In this document: positions 1-8,497 of the stretch, in pieces
Position numbering within the stretch: the first letter of the stretch is position 1
Layout: every line of letters starts with the position of its first letter
Assembly (NCBI RefSeq): GCF_007745175.1
Contig: NZ_CP036271.1
Location: forward strand, 1,377,154 to 1,441,153
Source: Caulifigura coniformis
GTDB taxonomy: Bacteria > Planctomycetota > Planctomycetia > Planctomycetales > Planctomycetaceae
Direction of reading: 5' to 3'
Length of the DNA stretch: 64,000 nt
The notes under the pieces: generated by a model
The model's input: the letters and a program-made list of their open reading frames with translations, nothing else
The model's database searches: none
Told to the model about the DNA's origin: nothing
Program-made: the position numbers and the translations under genes

Positions 1-23
1 CATGGCATCGCCCCGATGACGAC

Positions 24-65
24 GGCTCCCGAGAGAGCCCGCGACGCGTGCCCCTGCACGCGTCG
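24..65 (-). terminator. Tandem hairpins after the PfkB kinase gene
   Basis: Two inverted repeats lie just past the stop of the minus-strand kinase gene. One is a perfect 10-bp stem with a 4-nt loop (42-51 pairing with 56-65). The other is GGCTC/GAGCC (24-28 with 35-39). Neither is followed by a T tract, so a classical intrinsic terminator is not shown. They may still end the long minus-strand operon or stabilise its 3' end. Confidence 0.4.
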
Positions 66-83
66 GCTGACTCCGGACCTACG

Positions 84-1070
84 TCAGGTCCCGATGATCT
101 GCTTGATTTCGGCCGGCGAAATCACGTTTGCGAGCCGGGCACCCAGTTGAGACACGACGCGGGCCGCCGCGTGACTTGCCAGCCGTCCCGACTGCTTCCA
201 CGAAAGCCCGTTCGTGATTCCATACAGGATGCCGGCGGCGTACATGTCCCCTGCCCCGGTGGTGTCGATCGCTTTCACTGCGACCCCTTCGATCGGAATC
301 ACTTCCCCTTCGTGCATCAGGATCGATCCCTCCGCGCCAAGCGTCATGGCGACGTTCTCCGCGTGCTCGTGGATCGCCTGCGCACATTCGATCGGGTCGT
401 GCAGGCCGGTCAGGGCTCGTGCCTCGTCGAGGTTGCAGAACAGCAGGTCGACCGGCCCTTCGATCAGCTCTCGAAACTGGTCCCGGAAGTACTGAATCAG
501 GAACGGATCGGACACGGTGAACGCCACCTTGACTCCGTTCTTCTTCGCAAGCTCGATCACGCGCATGGCGGCCGAGCGGGTCGGCTCCCCTCCGAAGAGG
601 TAGCCCTCGATGTACACGTACTTCGACTGACGGATCGCCGAGTCGTCAATGTCGTCCGCCTCCAGCTGCGCCGCGAGAGCCAGCGTCGTGAGCATGGTTC
701 GCTGCGCATCGTCGGTGATCAGGATCACGGACGTTCCGGTCTGTCCGTCCACCGGATCCACGGCAAACTGCAGTCCGGCCTCCTGCATGTCGCGACGGAA
801 AAAACCGCCGAGTTCATCGGTTCCCGTCTTGCCGGCGAAAACTCCCTTTCCGCCGAACTGCGCGATCCCCTGCATGGTGTTCGCGGCTGATCCGCCGGCG
901 CACCTGGAGATCGTTCGCCCTTCCAGCGCCATCAGGATGTCCCGCTGCGCCGGCTGCTCGACCAGCGTCATGATCCCTTTGTGGTAACCGAGCTGGGACA
1001 GCAGCTCATCCGGAACATGCGCCTGGATATCGACCAGCGGATTGCCAACGCCATAAACATCAAACGACAT
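84..1070 (-). CDS. PfkB-family carbohydrate kinase, adenosine-kinase-like
   Basis: A cytoplasmic ribokinase-superfamily enzyme of 328 aa, the usual length for this family. It should phosphorylate a nucleoside or sugar hydroxyl with ATP; the adenosine-kinase branch (adenosine to AMP, purine salvage) is the best guess. The glycine-rich PfkB signature 1 is visible as [17 protein letters not shown] near residues 58-74. Signature 2 is [16 protein letters not shown], with the catalytic base Asp275. The N-terminal GNPLVDI substrate-lid strand also fits adenosine kinases. It is the last gene of the minus-strand run, 143 bp after ggt, so it may be cotranscribed with the glycogen/trehalose genes or have its own promoter. 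Substrate is inferred from sequence resemblance only; other PfkB sugars remain possible. Confidence 0.88.
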   Translation of the reverse strand: MSFDVYGVGNPLVDIQAHVPDELLSQLGYHKGIMTLVEQPAQRDILMALEGRTISRCAGGSAANTMQGIAQFGGKGVFAGKTGTDELGGFFRRDMQEAGLQFAVDPVDGQTGTSVILITDDAQRTMLTTLALAAQLEADDIDDSAIRQSKYVYIEGYLFGGEPTRSAAMRVIELAKKNGVKVAFTVSDPFLIQYFRDQFRELIEGPVDLLFCNLDEARALTGLHDPIECAQAIHEHAENVAMTLGAEGSILMHEGEVIPIEGVAVKAIDTTGAGDMYAAGILYGITNGLSWKQSGRLASHAAARVVSQLGARLANVISPAEIKQIIGT

Positions 1071-1213
1071 TCATCAACTCCAGAAGCCTGCTTTCGATGG
1101 GCCGACGCGCCGACGGGAAGGATTCTCACCGCCCGGGCGCGAAGAATTCAGAGAGTAGATAGGAAGCCGGCCGTTCGCACGCGCGCCCGGCGCTTTTCCC
1201 GCGGCGGAAGCAC

Positions 1214-2956
1214 TCAGGGGATCGACGCTTTGCCGCTGATCCGGGGATCGATTCCGCTCTCGGCGTCCCCGGTTTCCGGATTGAGCCAGATGCTGTGCGC
1301 ATCCCCCTGCCGGGCCACGCGGTCAAACGTGTGGCCCATGCCCTCCAGGATTTTCACGACGTCGGCGTGCTGCTGGTGGAATTTCGCTTCCGCGCGGATC
1401 TTGTCCGGAAACCACTGGTGATGGATGCGCGGCGCATCGACCGCTTCCTGGGCCGTCAACCCGAAGTCGATCATGCCAGTGATCACCTGCAGCACGGTGT
1501 TGATGATCGTGCGGCCTCCCGGGCTGCCGGTCACAAGCCAGGGTTTGCCGTCCTTCAGGACAATCGTCGGGCACATCGAGCTCAACATCCGCTTCCCGGG
1601 AGCCAGCAGGTTCGGCGCGGTTCCGATCCGGCCGGTCGAGTCGGTGACGCCCGGCATCCAGTTGAAGTCGTTCATTTCGTCATTGAGGATGAACCCCGCC
1701 CCCTTCGCGACCACTCGGCTCCCGAAGCTGCTCTCGAGCGTATAGGTCAGCGCGACGCACATCCCCTTTCCATCGACGACGGAAAAGTGGGTCGTGTGTT
1801 CACTCTCACCGGCCAGCTTGATGTCGCCGGCCAGTGTGCTGCTCGGCGTCGCCCTCGAGAGATCGATCCCTTTGGCCCATTCACGGGCATGTTCCTTGGA
1901 ATAGAAGTGCGTCGGGATTTCGGTGAAATCGGGGTCGCCGAGGTAGCGGGCGCGGTCGCGATAGGCGCGTTTCATGGCTTCCGCGAAGAGGTGCATCGTG
2001 CGGGGCGACCAGCGCTCGTCCCGCGCGAACTCGAAATTCTCGAGAATGTTGAGAATCGAGATCAGCGTGATCCCGCCGGAGCACGGCGGGGACATGCAGA
2101 CGAGATCGTAACCGCGGTATGTGCCTCGGACCGGTTCGCGCTGCTTCGCCTGGTAATTGGCCAGGTCCTCCGTCGTGATGATCCCATCGAACCTTTTCAT
2201 CTCCGCGGCGATCAATTCGGCCGTTTCTCCCTTGTAGAAGCCGTCGACGCCGCGATCGCGGACCCGTTCAAGCGACCTGGCAAGATCGGGCTGCTGCAGC
2301 CGGTCGCCAGTCTTCCAGTCGCCGCCGCCCGGCTTGTCGAACACGCGGTGGAGTTCGGCGTGCTCAGGTCCGGTCGAGTCCTTCAGCAGTTCGCTGATCT
2401 GTGAGGCGTTCGCCTGGTCAAGTTCGAAACCGTTCGCGGCAAGTTTGACGGCCGGATCGACGAGTTCCTTCCAGGGCTTCGTTCCCAGCTTCTCGTGCGC
2501 GAGCGCAAGGCCGCTGACCGTACCGGGAACGCCGACGCGGCGATGGGCTGAACGCCCCGCGGGATTGACGAACATCTCCTGTGTCGCCGCAGCCGGGGCC
2601 TTCTCCCGGAAGTCGAACGCCATGGGCGGCCGGCCGTCGCCCGGCCAAACCACCATGAAACCGCCGCCGCCGATGTTCCCGGCCGCCGGATAGGTGGCCG
2701 CAAGCGCGAACGCAGTTGCAATCGCGGCATCCACGGCGTTCCCACCCTGCTTGAGGACGGCGGCGCCGGCGTCGGAGGCAGGGCCGCTGACGGAAACGAC
2801 CATCCCCCGGGACGACTTCACGATGTCGTGAGTCGGCCGGTGCTGCGCCTGGGCCAGCGCTCCCTGAAGAATCACGGCGGCGAGCGTGAACGCCACGGCA
2901 GCCGCGCGAAATCGTGACGGCGAGGAGGAAGGAACGTCGGTGTGATCGTCGAACAT
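1214..2956 (-). CDS. ggt: Gamma-glutamyltransferase, exported
   Basis: Ntn-hydrolase that cleaves gamma-glutamyl bonds of glutathione and similar peptides, normally in the periplasm. With the start at 2956 it has 580 aa, as expected for the family. The frame stays open upstream to 3448, but that part overlaps glgX and looks non-coding. The chosen ATG gives a short polar stretch, a hydrophobic segment (AAAVAFTLAAVILQGALAQA) and a signal-peptidase-like site. The autoprocessing nucleophile is the first Thr of TTHFSVVDG (Thr388), followed by the usual TYTLESSFGS strand. The glycine-rich SPGGRTIINTVLQ stretch of the small subunit is also present. It starts 96 bp after the glgX stop on the same strand. 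No Shine-Dalgarno is evident at 2956, so the exact start is uncertain; ATGs up to 3049 are alternatives. Confidence 0.93.
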   Translation of the reverse strand: MFDDHTDVPSSSPSRFRAAAVAFTLAAVILQGALAQAQHRPTHDIVKSSRGMVVSVSGPASDAGAAVLKQGGNAVDAAIATAFALAATYPAAGNIGGGGFMVVWPGDGRPPMAFDFREKAPAAATQEMFVNPAGRSAHRRVGVPGTVSGLALAHEKLGTKPWKELVDPAVKLAANGFELDQANASQISELLKDSTGPEHAELHRVFDKPGGGDWKTGDRLQQPDLARSLERVRDRGVDGFYKGETAELIAAEMKRFDGIITTEDLANYQAKQREPVRGTYRGYDLVCMSPPCSGGITLISILNILENFEFARDERWSPRTMHLFAEAMKRAYRDRARYLGDPDFTEIPTHFYSKEHAREWAKGIDLSRATPSSTLAGDIKLAGESEHTTHFSVVDGKGMCVALTYTLESSFGSRVVAKGAGFILNDEMNDFNWMPGVTDSTGRIGTAPNLLAPGKRMLSSMCPTIVLKDGKPWLVTGSPGGRTIINTVLQVITGMIDFGLTAQEAVDAPRIHHQWFPDKIRAEAKFHQQHADVVKILEGMGHTFDRVARQGDAHSIWLNPETGDAESGIDPRISGKASIP

Positions 2957-3051
2957 GGAGCTTCGGCGGTGCTGAAGTCGGAGGGAGCCGACAGGACATT
3001 TCGTGACCATCGTCACGGAGCGGCGCATGCGTCCTGCCAGCCGCCGCATCT

Positions 3052-5304
3052 TCACGACTTCTTCTTCGCCCTGCCAGCCGGCGCAATGCTCACCGAAGGA
3101 GGAGGCTCGGGCGATGGGGGCGGCGCCGTGGTGACTTCGGTCGCAACGTGTCTGGAGGCCTCGACCTTCTTGTTCCCGTTGGTTGGCGGGGGAATCAGCT
3201 TGAGGACCGCGAGCGAACGCCCCTGCAAAGGGTAGTCGGACCCCGATTTCAGCGACTGGGCGTCGGCCGGGAGGTGGAACGTATCGAGCAGCGCGGCCCA
3301 CGTCCCCTTCTTCTCGACTGCTGGCAACTTGAAGGAAATCTTCTCGTGGTGCGCGTTGAGCAGCAGCAGCATGCTTTCTCCGACGATCGGTTCCCCGCGC
3401 TCGTTCATCTCCCCGATCATGTCGCCATCGAGATAGAGCCCCAGGCACTTCACGAAGCCGGCGGTCCAGGCTTCATCGTCCATGGGCTTTCCATCGGGCG
3501 AATACCAGGCGATGTCCTTCTGCTCCTGTCCGCGGATCGATCGCCCCTGGAAGAACTTCTGCCGCTGGAAGACCGGGTTCTTCTTCCGCAGTGCGATCAC
3601 GCTGCGAGTGAATGCGAGAAGATCCTGCTCGGCCTCATTCAGCTCCCAATCGAGCCAGGTGAGCTCGGAATCCTGGCAGTAGGTGTTGTTGTTGCCCGAC
3701 TGCGATTTGGCGATTTCGTCGCCGGCCAGCAGCATCGGAACCCCCTGCGACAGCAGCAGCGTCGCGAGGAAATTGCGCCGCTGGCGGGCGCGCAGGGTCA
3801 GGATCTCCGGGTTGGTCGTCGGACCTTCCTCGCCGCAGTTCCAGCTCATGTTGTTGTCAGAGCCGTCGCGATTGTCTTCGCCGTTGGCGGCGTTGTGCTT
3901 CTGGTTGTAGCTGACGAGATCGTTGAGCGTGAAACCGTCGTGGCAGGTGACGAAATTGACGCTCGCATACGGCCGTCGACTGCTCCACTCGTAGAGGTCA
4001 CTCGAGCCGCACAGCCGCGTGGCGAATTCGTTGGCCGTACCGCCGTCCCCCTTCCAGAACTGGCGGACGCAGTCGCGGTACTTTCCGTTCCATTCCGACC
4101 ACAACGACGGGAAGTTGCCGACCTGGTAGCCCCCGTCGCCGAGGTCCCACGGTTCGGCGATCAGTTTCACCTGCGAGAGGATCGGGTCCTGGTGGATGAT
4201 GTCGAAGAACGCGCCCAGTCGATCGACTTCATACAGTTCGCGGGCGAGCGTGCTGGCGAGGTCGAACCGGAATCCGTCGACGTGCATCTCCGTGACCCAG
4301 TAGCGGAGGCTGTCCATGATGAACTGCAGCACCCGCGGCTGGTTCATTCGGAATGTGTTTCCGCAGCCGGTGAAATCCATGTAGTACCGCGGGTCCTGCG
4401 CCGTGCGGTAATAGCCAAGGTTGTCGATGCCGCGCCACGAGAGCGTCGGCCCCATCTGGTTGCCTTCGCAGGTGTGGTTGTAAACCACGTCGAGAATCAC
4501 CTCGAGCCCGGCGGAATGCAGCGCGCGAACCATCGATTTGAACTCGCGGATCGTCTCGTCCGACGTGCCGGCCGAGGAGTAGCGGGTGTCCGGCGCAAAA
4601 AACGCCAGCGTGTTGTACCCCCAGTAATTGGTCAGCCCGTTTTCGACGAGGTGCCGATCGTCGAGGCGATGGTACACAGGGAGGAGTTCGATGGCCGTTA
4701 CGCCGAGCGATTTCAAATGCTCGATCGACGCCTCGCAGGCGAGCCCCGCGTAAGTCCCCCGGAGATGCTCGGGAATATCAGGATGCATCCTGGTGAGGCC
4801 TTTGACATGAGCCTCGTAGATGATCGTTTCATGCCACGGAGTCCGCGGCGGGCGGTCGTCACCCCACGTGAACGCGGTGTCGACCACGCGCCCCAGGGGC
4901 GCGAACGGAGCGCTGTCCTGTTCATCCTTCGAAAGATCCGCGGCCTCGTCTCCGACCTTGTAGCTGAACAATGCATCGTCCCAACGCACATCGCGGCCGA
5001 TGGCCCGCGCATACGGATCGAGCAGGATCTTATTCTCGTTGAACCGGTGTCCTTTCGAAGGGTCGTACGGACCGTAAACGCGGTAGCCGTACAACTGCCC
5101 GGGCTTCACATCCGGCAGGTAACAATGCCAGACCATGTCCTTGCGCTCGGTCAGTCGAATGCGGGCCGACTCTTCAGTCGCATCGGGCGCATCGAACAGG
5201 CAGAGATCAACCGCTTCCGCATTCTCGGAGAACAGCGCGAAATTCACGCCGCTTCCGTCCCATGTGGCGCCAAGTGGATAGGGCCGCCCTTGCCAGACTC
5301 GCAT
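3052..5304 (-). CDS. glgX: Glycogen debranching enzyme GlgX (isoamylase type)
   Basis: GH13 subfamily 11 isoamylase that hydrolyses alpha-1,6 branches of glycogen and releases linear malto-oligosaccharides. Residues 1-150 form a CBM48-like domain (start MRVWQGRPYPLGATWDGSGV). The catalytic barrel follows, with VVYNHTCEG (region I), nucleophile Asp348 in VDGFRFDLAST, acid Glu384 in LIAEPWDLG, and FVTCHDGFTLNDLVSYN (region IV). It has 750 aa; the last 30 or so residues are a Pro- and Lys-rich tail that typical GlgX lacks. It is the fourth gene of the treZ-GDE-treY-glgX run, 49 bp after treY. In this context it probably plays the TreX role, supplying linear chains to TreY. The enzyme class is certain; the pathway role is inferred from the operon. 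Confidence 0.96.
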   Translation of the reverse strand: MRVWQGRPYPLGATWDGSGVNFALFSENAEAVDLCLFDAPDATEESARIRLTERKDMVWHCYLPDVKPGQLYGYRVYGPYDPSKGHRFNENKILLDPYARAIGRDVRWDDALFSYKVGDEAADLSKDEQDSAPFAPLGRVVDTAFTWGDDRPPRTPWHETIIYEAHVKGLTRMHPDIPEHLRGTYAGLACEASIEHLKSLGVTAIELLPVYHRLDDRHLVENGLTNYWGYNTLAFFAPDTRYSSAGTSDETIREFKSMVRALHSAGLEVILDVVYNHTCEGNQMGPTLSWRGIDNLGYYRTAQDPRYYMDFTGCGNTFRMNQPRVLQFIMDSLRYWVTEMHVDGFRFDLASTLARELYEVDRLGAFFDIIHQDPILSQVKLIAEPWDLGDGGYQVGNFPSLWSEWNGKYRDCVRQFWKGDGGTANEFATRLCGSSDLYEWSSRRPYASVNFVTCHDGFTLNDLVSYNQKHNAANGEDNRDGSDNNMSWNCGEEGPTTNPEILTLRARQRRNFLATLLLSQGVPMLLAGDEIAKSQSGNNNTYCQDSELTWLDWELNEAEQDLLAFTRSVIALRKKNPVFQRQKFFQGRSIRGQEQKDIAWYSPDGKPMDDEAWTAGFVKCLGLYLDGDMIGEMNERGEPIVGESMLLLLNAHHEKISFKLPAVEKKGTWAALLDTFHLPADAQSLKSGSDYPLQGRSLAVLKLIPPPTNGNKKVEASRHVATEVTTAPPPSPEPPPSVSIAPAGRAKKKS

Positions 5305-5353
5305 ACTTCACTCCGCAGAGGTCAATCTCTGTGTCAATCGATTTCAGAGGGCA

Positions 5354-8300
5354 TCATTGCCACGGAAGAGTCGCTGCAGTCAATGCCGCGACAGGAAAAT
5401 CCTCGAGCGCCTCGGCCACTGGAATCCGGCCGTTGGTGACGGTGGTACGTGCCCCCGTGAACTGGTTGACAATCTCAACCGGCAGCGCGTCGCCGACCAC
5501 AACCCGCGTTTCACCCCAGAACTCCCGGCCGCACGGAGGGCGCTGCTCCGTCCCGCGCAGTCGGTGAATCAATCGCGGAGCAATCACGACGAGCGACTGC
5601 CCGGGGGACTGCCGGGCCCGCCTTGCAAACGCGATGACATGCTCGGCGAACTCACCCTCCACCGCGAGCGGAATGTACTCACCGCCGAGGAAAATGTCGG
5701 GCTGCCGGCTTCGAAGTGTGAGCAGTGTCGTCGTGATCAACAGCTTCAGTCGCGGGTCTCGGGGCCCGCGGGCAAGGGCCCGGCAAAGGGCCAGTCGCGC
5801 CGTTCCATCGCCGGATGTCGCCTGCACTTCCCCAAGCAACTGTCGCCGCAGCTCGTAGTCGACGGGACGCCGATTGTCGGGGTCGACCAGGCTGAAATCC
5901 CAGAGTTCCTGTCCCTGGTAGACATCCGGAATTCCGGGAGCCGCAAGTTTGAGCGCGACCTGAGAGGCGGAATTGTAGAGTCCGCTGTCGATGACCGACT
6001 CGTGGAACGCCGCGAAGTCGCCGAGGAACCGCGCGTTGGAGGAGTCGAGCACTTCGGCGACAAATGCCTGCACGGCGTCGTCGTACGCGGCGTTCGGGCT
6101 GATCCAGCTGGTATTCAGCTTCGCTTCCCGGGTCGCCTTCTGCATGTAGCGCTGCAGTCGATCGACGAGCGCCGCCAGTTCCTCCTCGCCCGGCGGAGTC
6201 ACCGGCCACGCCCCAAGCAGCGACTGATAAAACAGCCACTCGTCATTGCGGCTGGGGGCCGGCTGGCCGTCGACGTCGCGGTGGAACTTCTTGTTCACGC
6301 GAGACCAGCGCGAGACGGCCTTCTGCCATTCGCCGGGAATCTCCGACAACACGTTGATCCGGGCGCGGACGTCTTCACTGCGTTTGGTGTCGTGCGTCGA
6401 TGTCGCCAGCATCGTGTTGGGCCATTCCTGGCGGCGGGCGACGTTCTGCCGGTGGAACTCCGAGACCGATTGAACGGCATGGGCCGGCTCGCCCCCCACC
6501 TCTTCGAGAGACACCAGCGGCACGAAGCGGTAGAAGGCGGTGTCTTCGACCCCCTTCGCCATGACCGGGCTGCTGACCTGCTGGAACCGCCCGATGAAGA
6601 AATCGCGTTCCTCAATTCCTCGTTCATCAAGAACCGGGGGCTGTTCAAGCAGCAGTACGTCGCGGACGAACTGGATCACCGATTCATCGACAGCCGGGTT
6701 CCGGCGCCGGGCCTGGGCGGCCGCAAGCTGGACGACGCGCCGGTCACGCTCGGAAACGACTCCCCGGCGGATATAGGACCGATAGACAGCGAAGCTGGCG
6801 ATGATCTCCCGGATCGCGGAACGGATCGACTGCAGCGTGTAATCGCGCGTAATGCGGTGGCGATTCGACAGTCGATCGAGCCGATGCGCGAGCAACGCGA
6901 CTTCGCTCTGCATGGCGGCGCTCAGGATCAGCCGCTTCGTGTGGTAGATGATGTCGCGAAGGTCTTCCTCCTGATCGATGTACCTCATCCAGGATCGTTC
7001 GATCTTGTGGAGCCCTTCGGCATCAACGAACAGTCCGTTCAGGTGGTTCAGGAAGTCGTAGCCGGTCGTTCCTTCCACGGGCCAGTGCGGGGGCAATGGT
7101 TCGTCGGCCCCGAGGATTTTCTCCACGACGACGAACAGCGGCTTCGCTTTCGTGCTGTGCGGGCCGGCGCCGTGATCCTCTCCACGCGATTCGGTCGACA
7201 ATCCGAACAGTCCCGCCGGATCGGGCCCGCCCAGGTCCCCCCTCAATCTGAGGAGCACCGCGTGTTCGAGCCGCGCCAGCGATTCGGAATCGCCGGCCTC
7301 GGCCTGCTCAAACTGGCGCCGGACGATGAGACGAAGCAGTGTCCACTGAAGTCTCCACAGGTATTCCGTCGGATCGAACAGGCCATCGACATGATCGATG
7401 CGGAATCCGTTGACGTCGCCTCGCAGAAGCATCTCGAACGGCAGGCGATGCGTCGCGTCGAAAACGTCCAGATGTTCGGTGCAGACGGCGGCAAGCTCGG
7501 TGACGTCGAAGAATCGGCGATAGTTCAGTTCGTCCGATCCGGCCTTCCAGAGCACCAGTCGATAAACCTGCGATTCCAGCAGACGATCCAGCAGGTCGAA
7601 TGACTCCGGCTTGCCTGGATCACCATTGATGGTCGCGACATTTTCTTCGATGAAGAGGCGGATCTCGGGCGACTCTTCCACGACACGCTGCAGGCGTGCC
7701 TGTAAGACGACCTGTTCGCGCCGGCGTTCCTCAATCTTCTCCGGAAGCGTTTCCTCGCAGGACGGAAGATACTGCAGCCCGCGGAGAATCGACTGCAGTT
7801 CGAGCAGCGGCAGCGATTCGGCTCCCAGCTTCTCCGTAAGCGCATCGATCCCCGGCTCGAGAACCTGCACCCATGTGCGGATCTCCAGTGGCAGGCGTCG
7901 TTCGTAGACCTGGACGTAGAACCGGCCGTTGTCGAACACGATCGGCAGTTGCCCCGCTTCCAGCATCTTGCCGTAAAGCTCGCCGAGAACCGGCAGGAGC
8001 ACTCGGTTTCGCAGCTCCCGTTTGACCGGTCGCCAGTCGATGTCGAAATAGTGCGCATAGGCCGAGGCAGGTCCGTTTGCGAGAACGTCGCGCCACCAGC
8101 GGTTCGCGTCGGCCGCGACGCTCATGTGGTTCGGAACGATGTCCAGAATCTGGCCCAGGCCGTTCGTCTTCAGCGCCTGGACGTATTCGGCATATTCCTC
8201 ATCTGTTCCGAGTTCGTCGTTCAGGCGCGTGTGATCGACGACGTCGTATCCGTGCGTGCTCCCTGCCCCGGACTTGAGAACCGGCGAAGAATAGACATGG

Positions 8301-8497
8301 CTCACCCCCAGCTTCGCGAGGTAGTCGGCAATCACACGCGCCTGGGAGAAGCGGAAATTGGCCCCCGTGAACTGCAACCGGTAGGTCGCGAGAATCCGAT
8401 CCTGGCGACCGAGACGTTCGCGAACCTTCAGGACCACCGCATCAATCAGCTCCGCTTCTGACCTCGCATTGTCTCCCTTCGTCGGCTCCAAAGTCAT
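5354..8497 (-). CDS. treY: Maltooligosyl trehalose synthase TreY
   Basis: GH13 subfamily 26 enzyme that isomerises the reducing-end glucose pair of malto-oligosaccharides from an alpha-1,4 to an alpha,alpha-1,1 linkage. The start at 8497 gives 1047 aa, longer than many TreY because of inserts in the barrel. Motifs: ATYRLQFTGANFRFSQA at the N-terminus, ILDIVPNHM (region I), GFRIDHVDGLFDP with the nucleophile Asp (region II), FVVVEKILG with the acid Glu (region III) and STHDTKRSEDVRARI (region IV). The ATG at 8497 overlaps the TGA of the upstream debranching gene as ATGA, which decides the start over an in-frame ATG 30 bp further upstream. TreZ, its partner, is encoded two genes upstream, so the TreYZ pathway is complete. 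Confidence 0.96.
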   Translation of the reverse strand: MTLEPTKGDNARSEAELIDAVVLKVRERLGRQDRILATYRLQFTGANFRFSQARVIADYLAKLGVSHVYSSPVLKSGAGSTHGYDVVDHTRLNDELGTDEEYAEYVQALKTNGLGQILDIVPNHMSVAADANRWWRDVLANGPASAYAHYFDIDWRPVKRELRNRVLLPVLGELYGKMLEAGQLPIVFDNGRFYVQVYERRLPLEIRTWVQVLEPGIDALTEKLGAESLPLLELQSILRGLQYLPSCEETLPEKIEERRREQVVLQARLQRVVEESPEIRLFIEENVATINGDPGKPESFDLLDRLLESQVYRLVLWKAGSDELNYRRFFDVTELAAVCTEHLDVFDATHRLPFEMLLRGDVNGFRIDHVDGLFDPTEYLWRLQWTLLRLIVRRQFEQAEAGDSESLARLEHAVLLRLRGDLGGPDPAGLFGLSTESRGEDHGAGPHSTKAKPLFVVVEKILGADEPLPPHWPVEGTTGYDFLNHLNGLFVDAEGLHKIERSWMRYIDQEEDLRDIIYHTKRLILSAAMQSEVALLAHRLDRLSNRHRITRDYTLQSIRSAIREIIASFAVYRSYIRRGVVSERDRRVVQLAAAQARRRNPAVDESVIQFVRDVLLLEQPPVLDERGIEERDFFIGRFQQVSSPVMAKGVEDTAFYRFVPLVSLEEVGGEPAHAVQSVSEFHRQNVARRQEWPNTMLATSTHDTKRSEDVRARINVLSEIPGEWQKAVSRWSRVNKKFHRDVDGQPAPSRNDEWLFYQSLLGAWPVTPPGEEELAALVDRLQRYMQKATREAKLNTSWISPNAAYDDAVQAFVAEVLDSSNARFLGDFAAFHESVIDSGLYNSASQVALKLAAPGIPDVYQGQELWDFSLVDPDNRRPVDYELRRQLLGEVQATSGDGTARLALCRALARGPRDPRLKLLITTTLLTLRSRQPDIFLGGEYIPLAVEGEFAEHVIAFARRARQSPGQSLVVIAPRLIHRLRGTEQRPPCGREFWGETRVVVGDALPVEIVNQFTGARTTVTNGRIPVAEALEDFPVAALTAATLPWQ

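Noticed and set aside
1..3. CAT at the left edge, a possible minus-strand start of a gene lying outside the window
   Set aside because: Only the start codon would be inside; there is no further sequence to support it.
3148..5439. A 763-codon plus-strand open frame opposite glgX
   Set aside because: Antisense to a certain GH13 gene; its product has no recognisable motifs. It is open because of codon-position GC bias.
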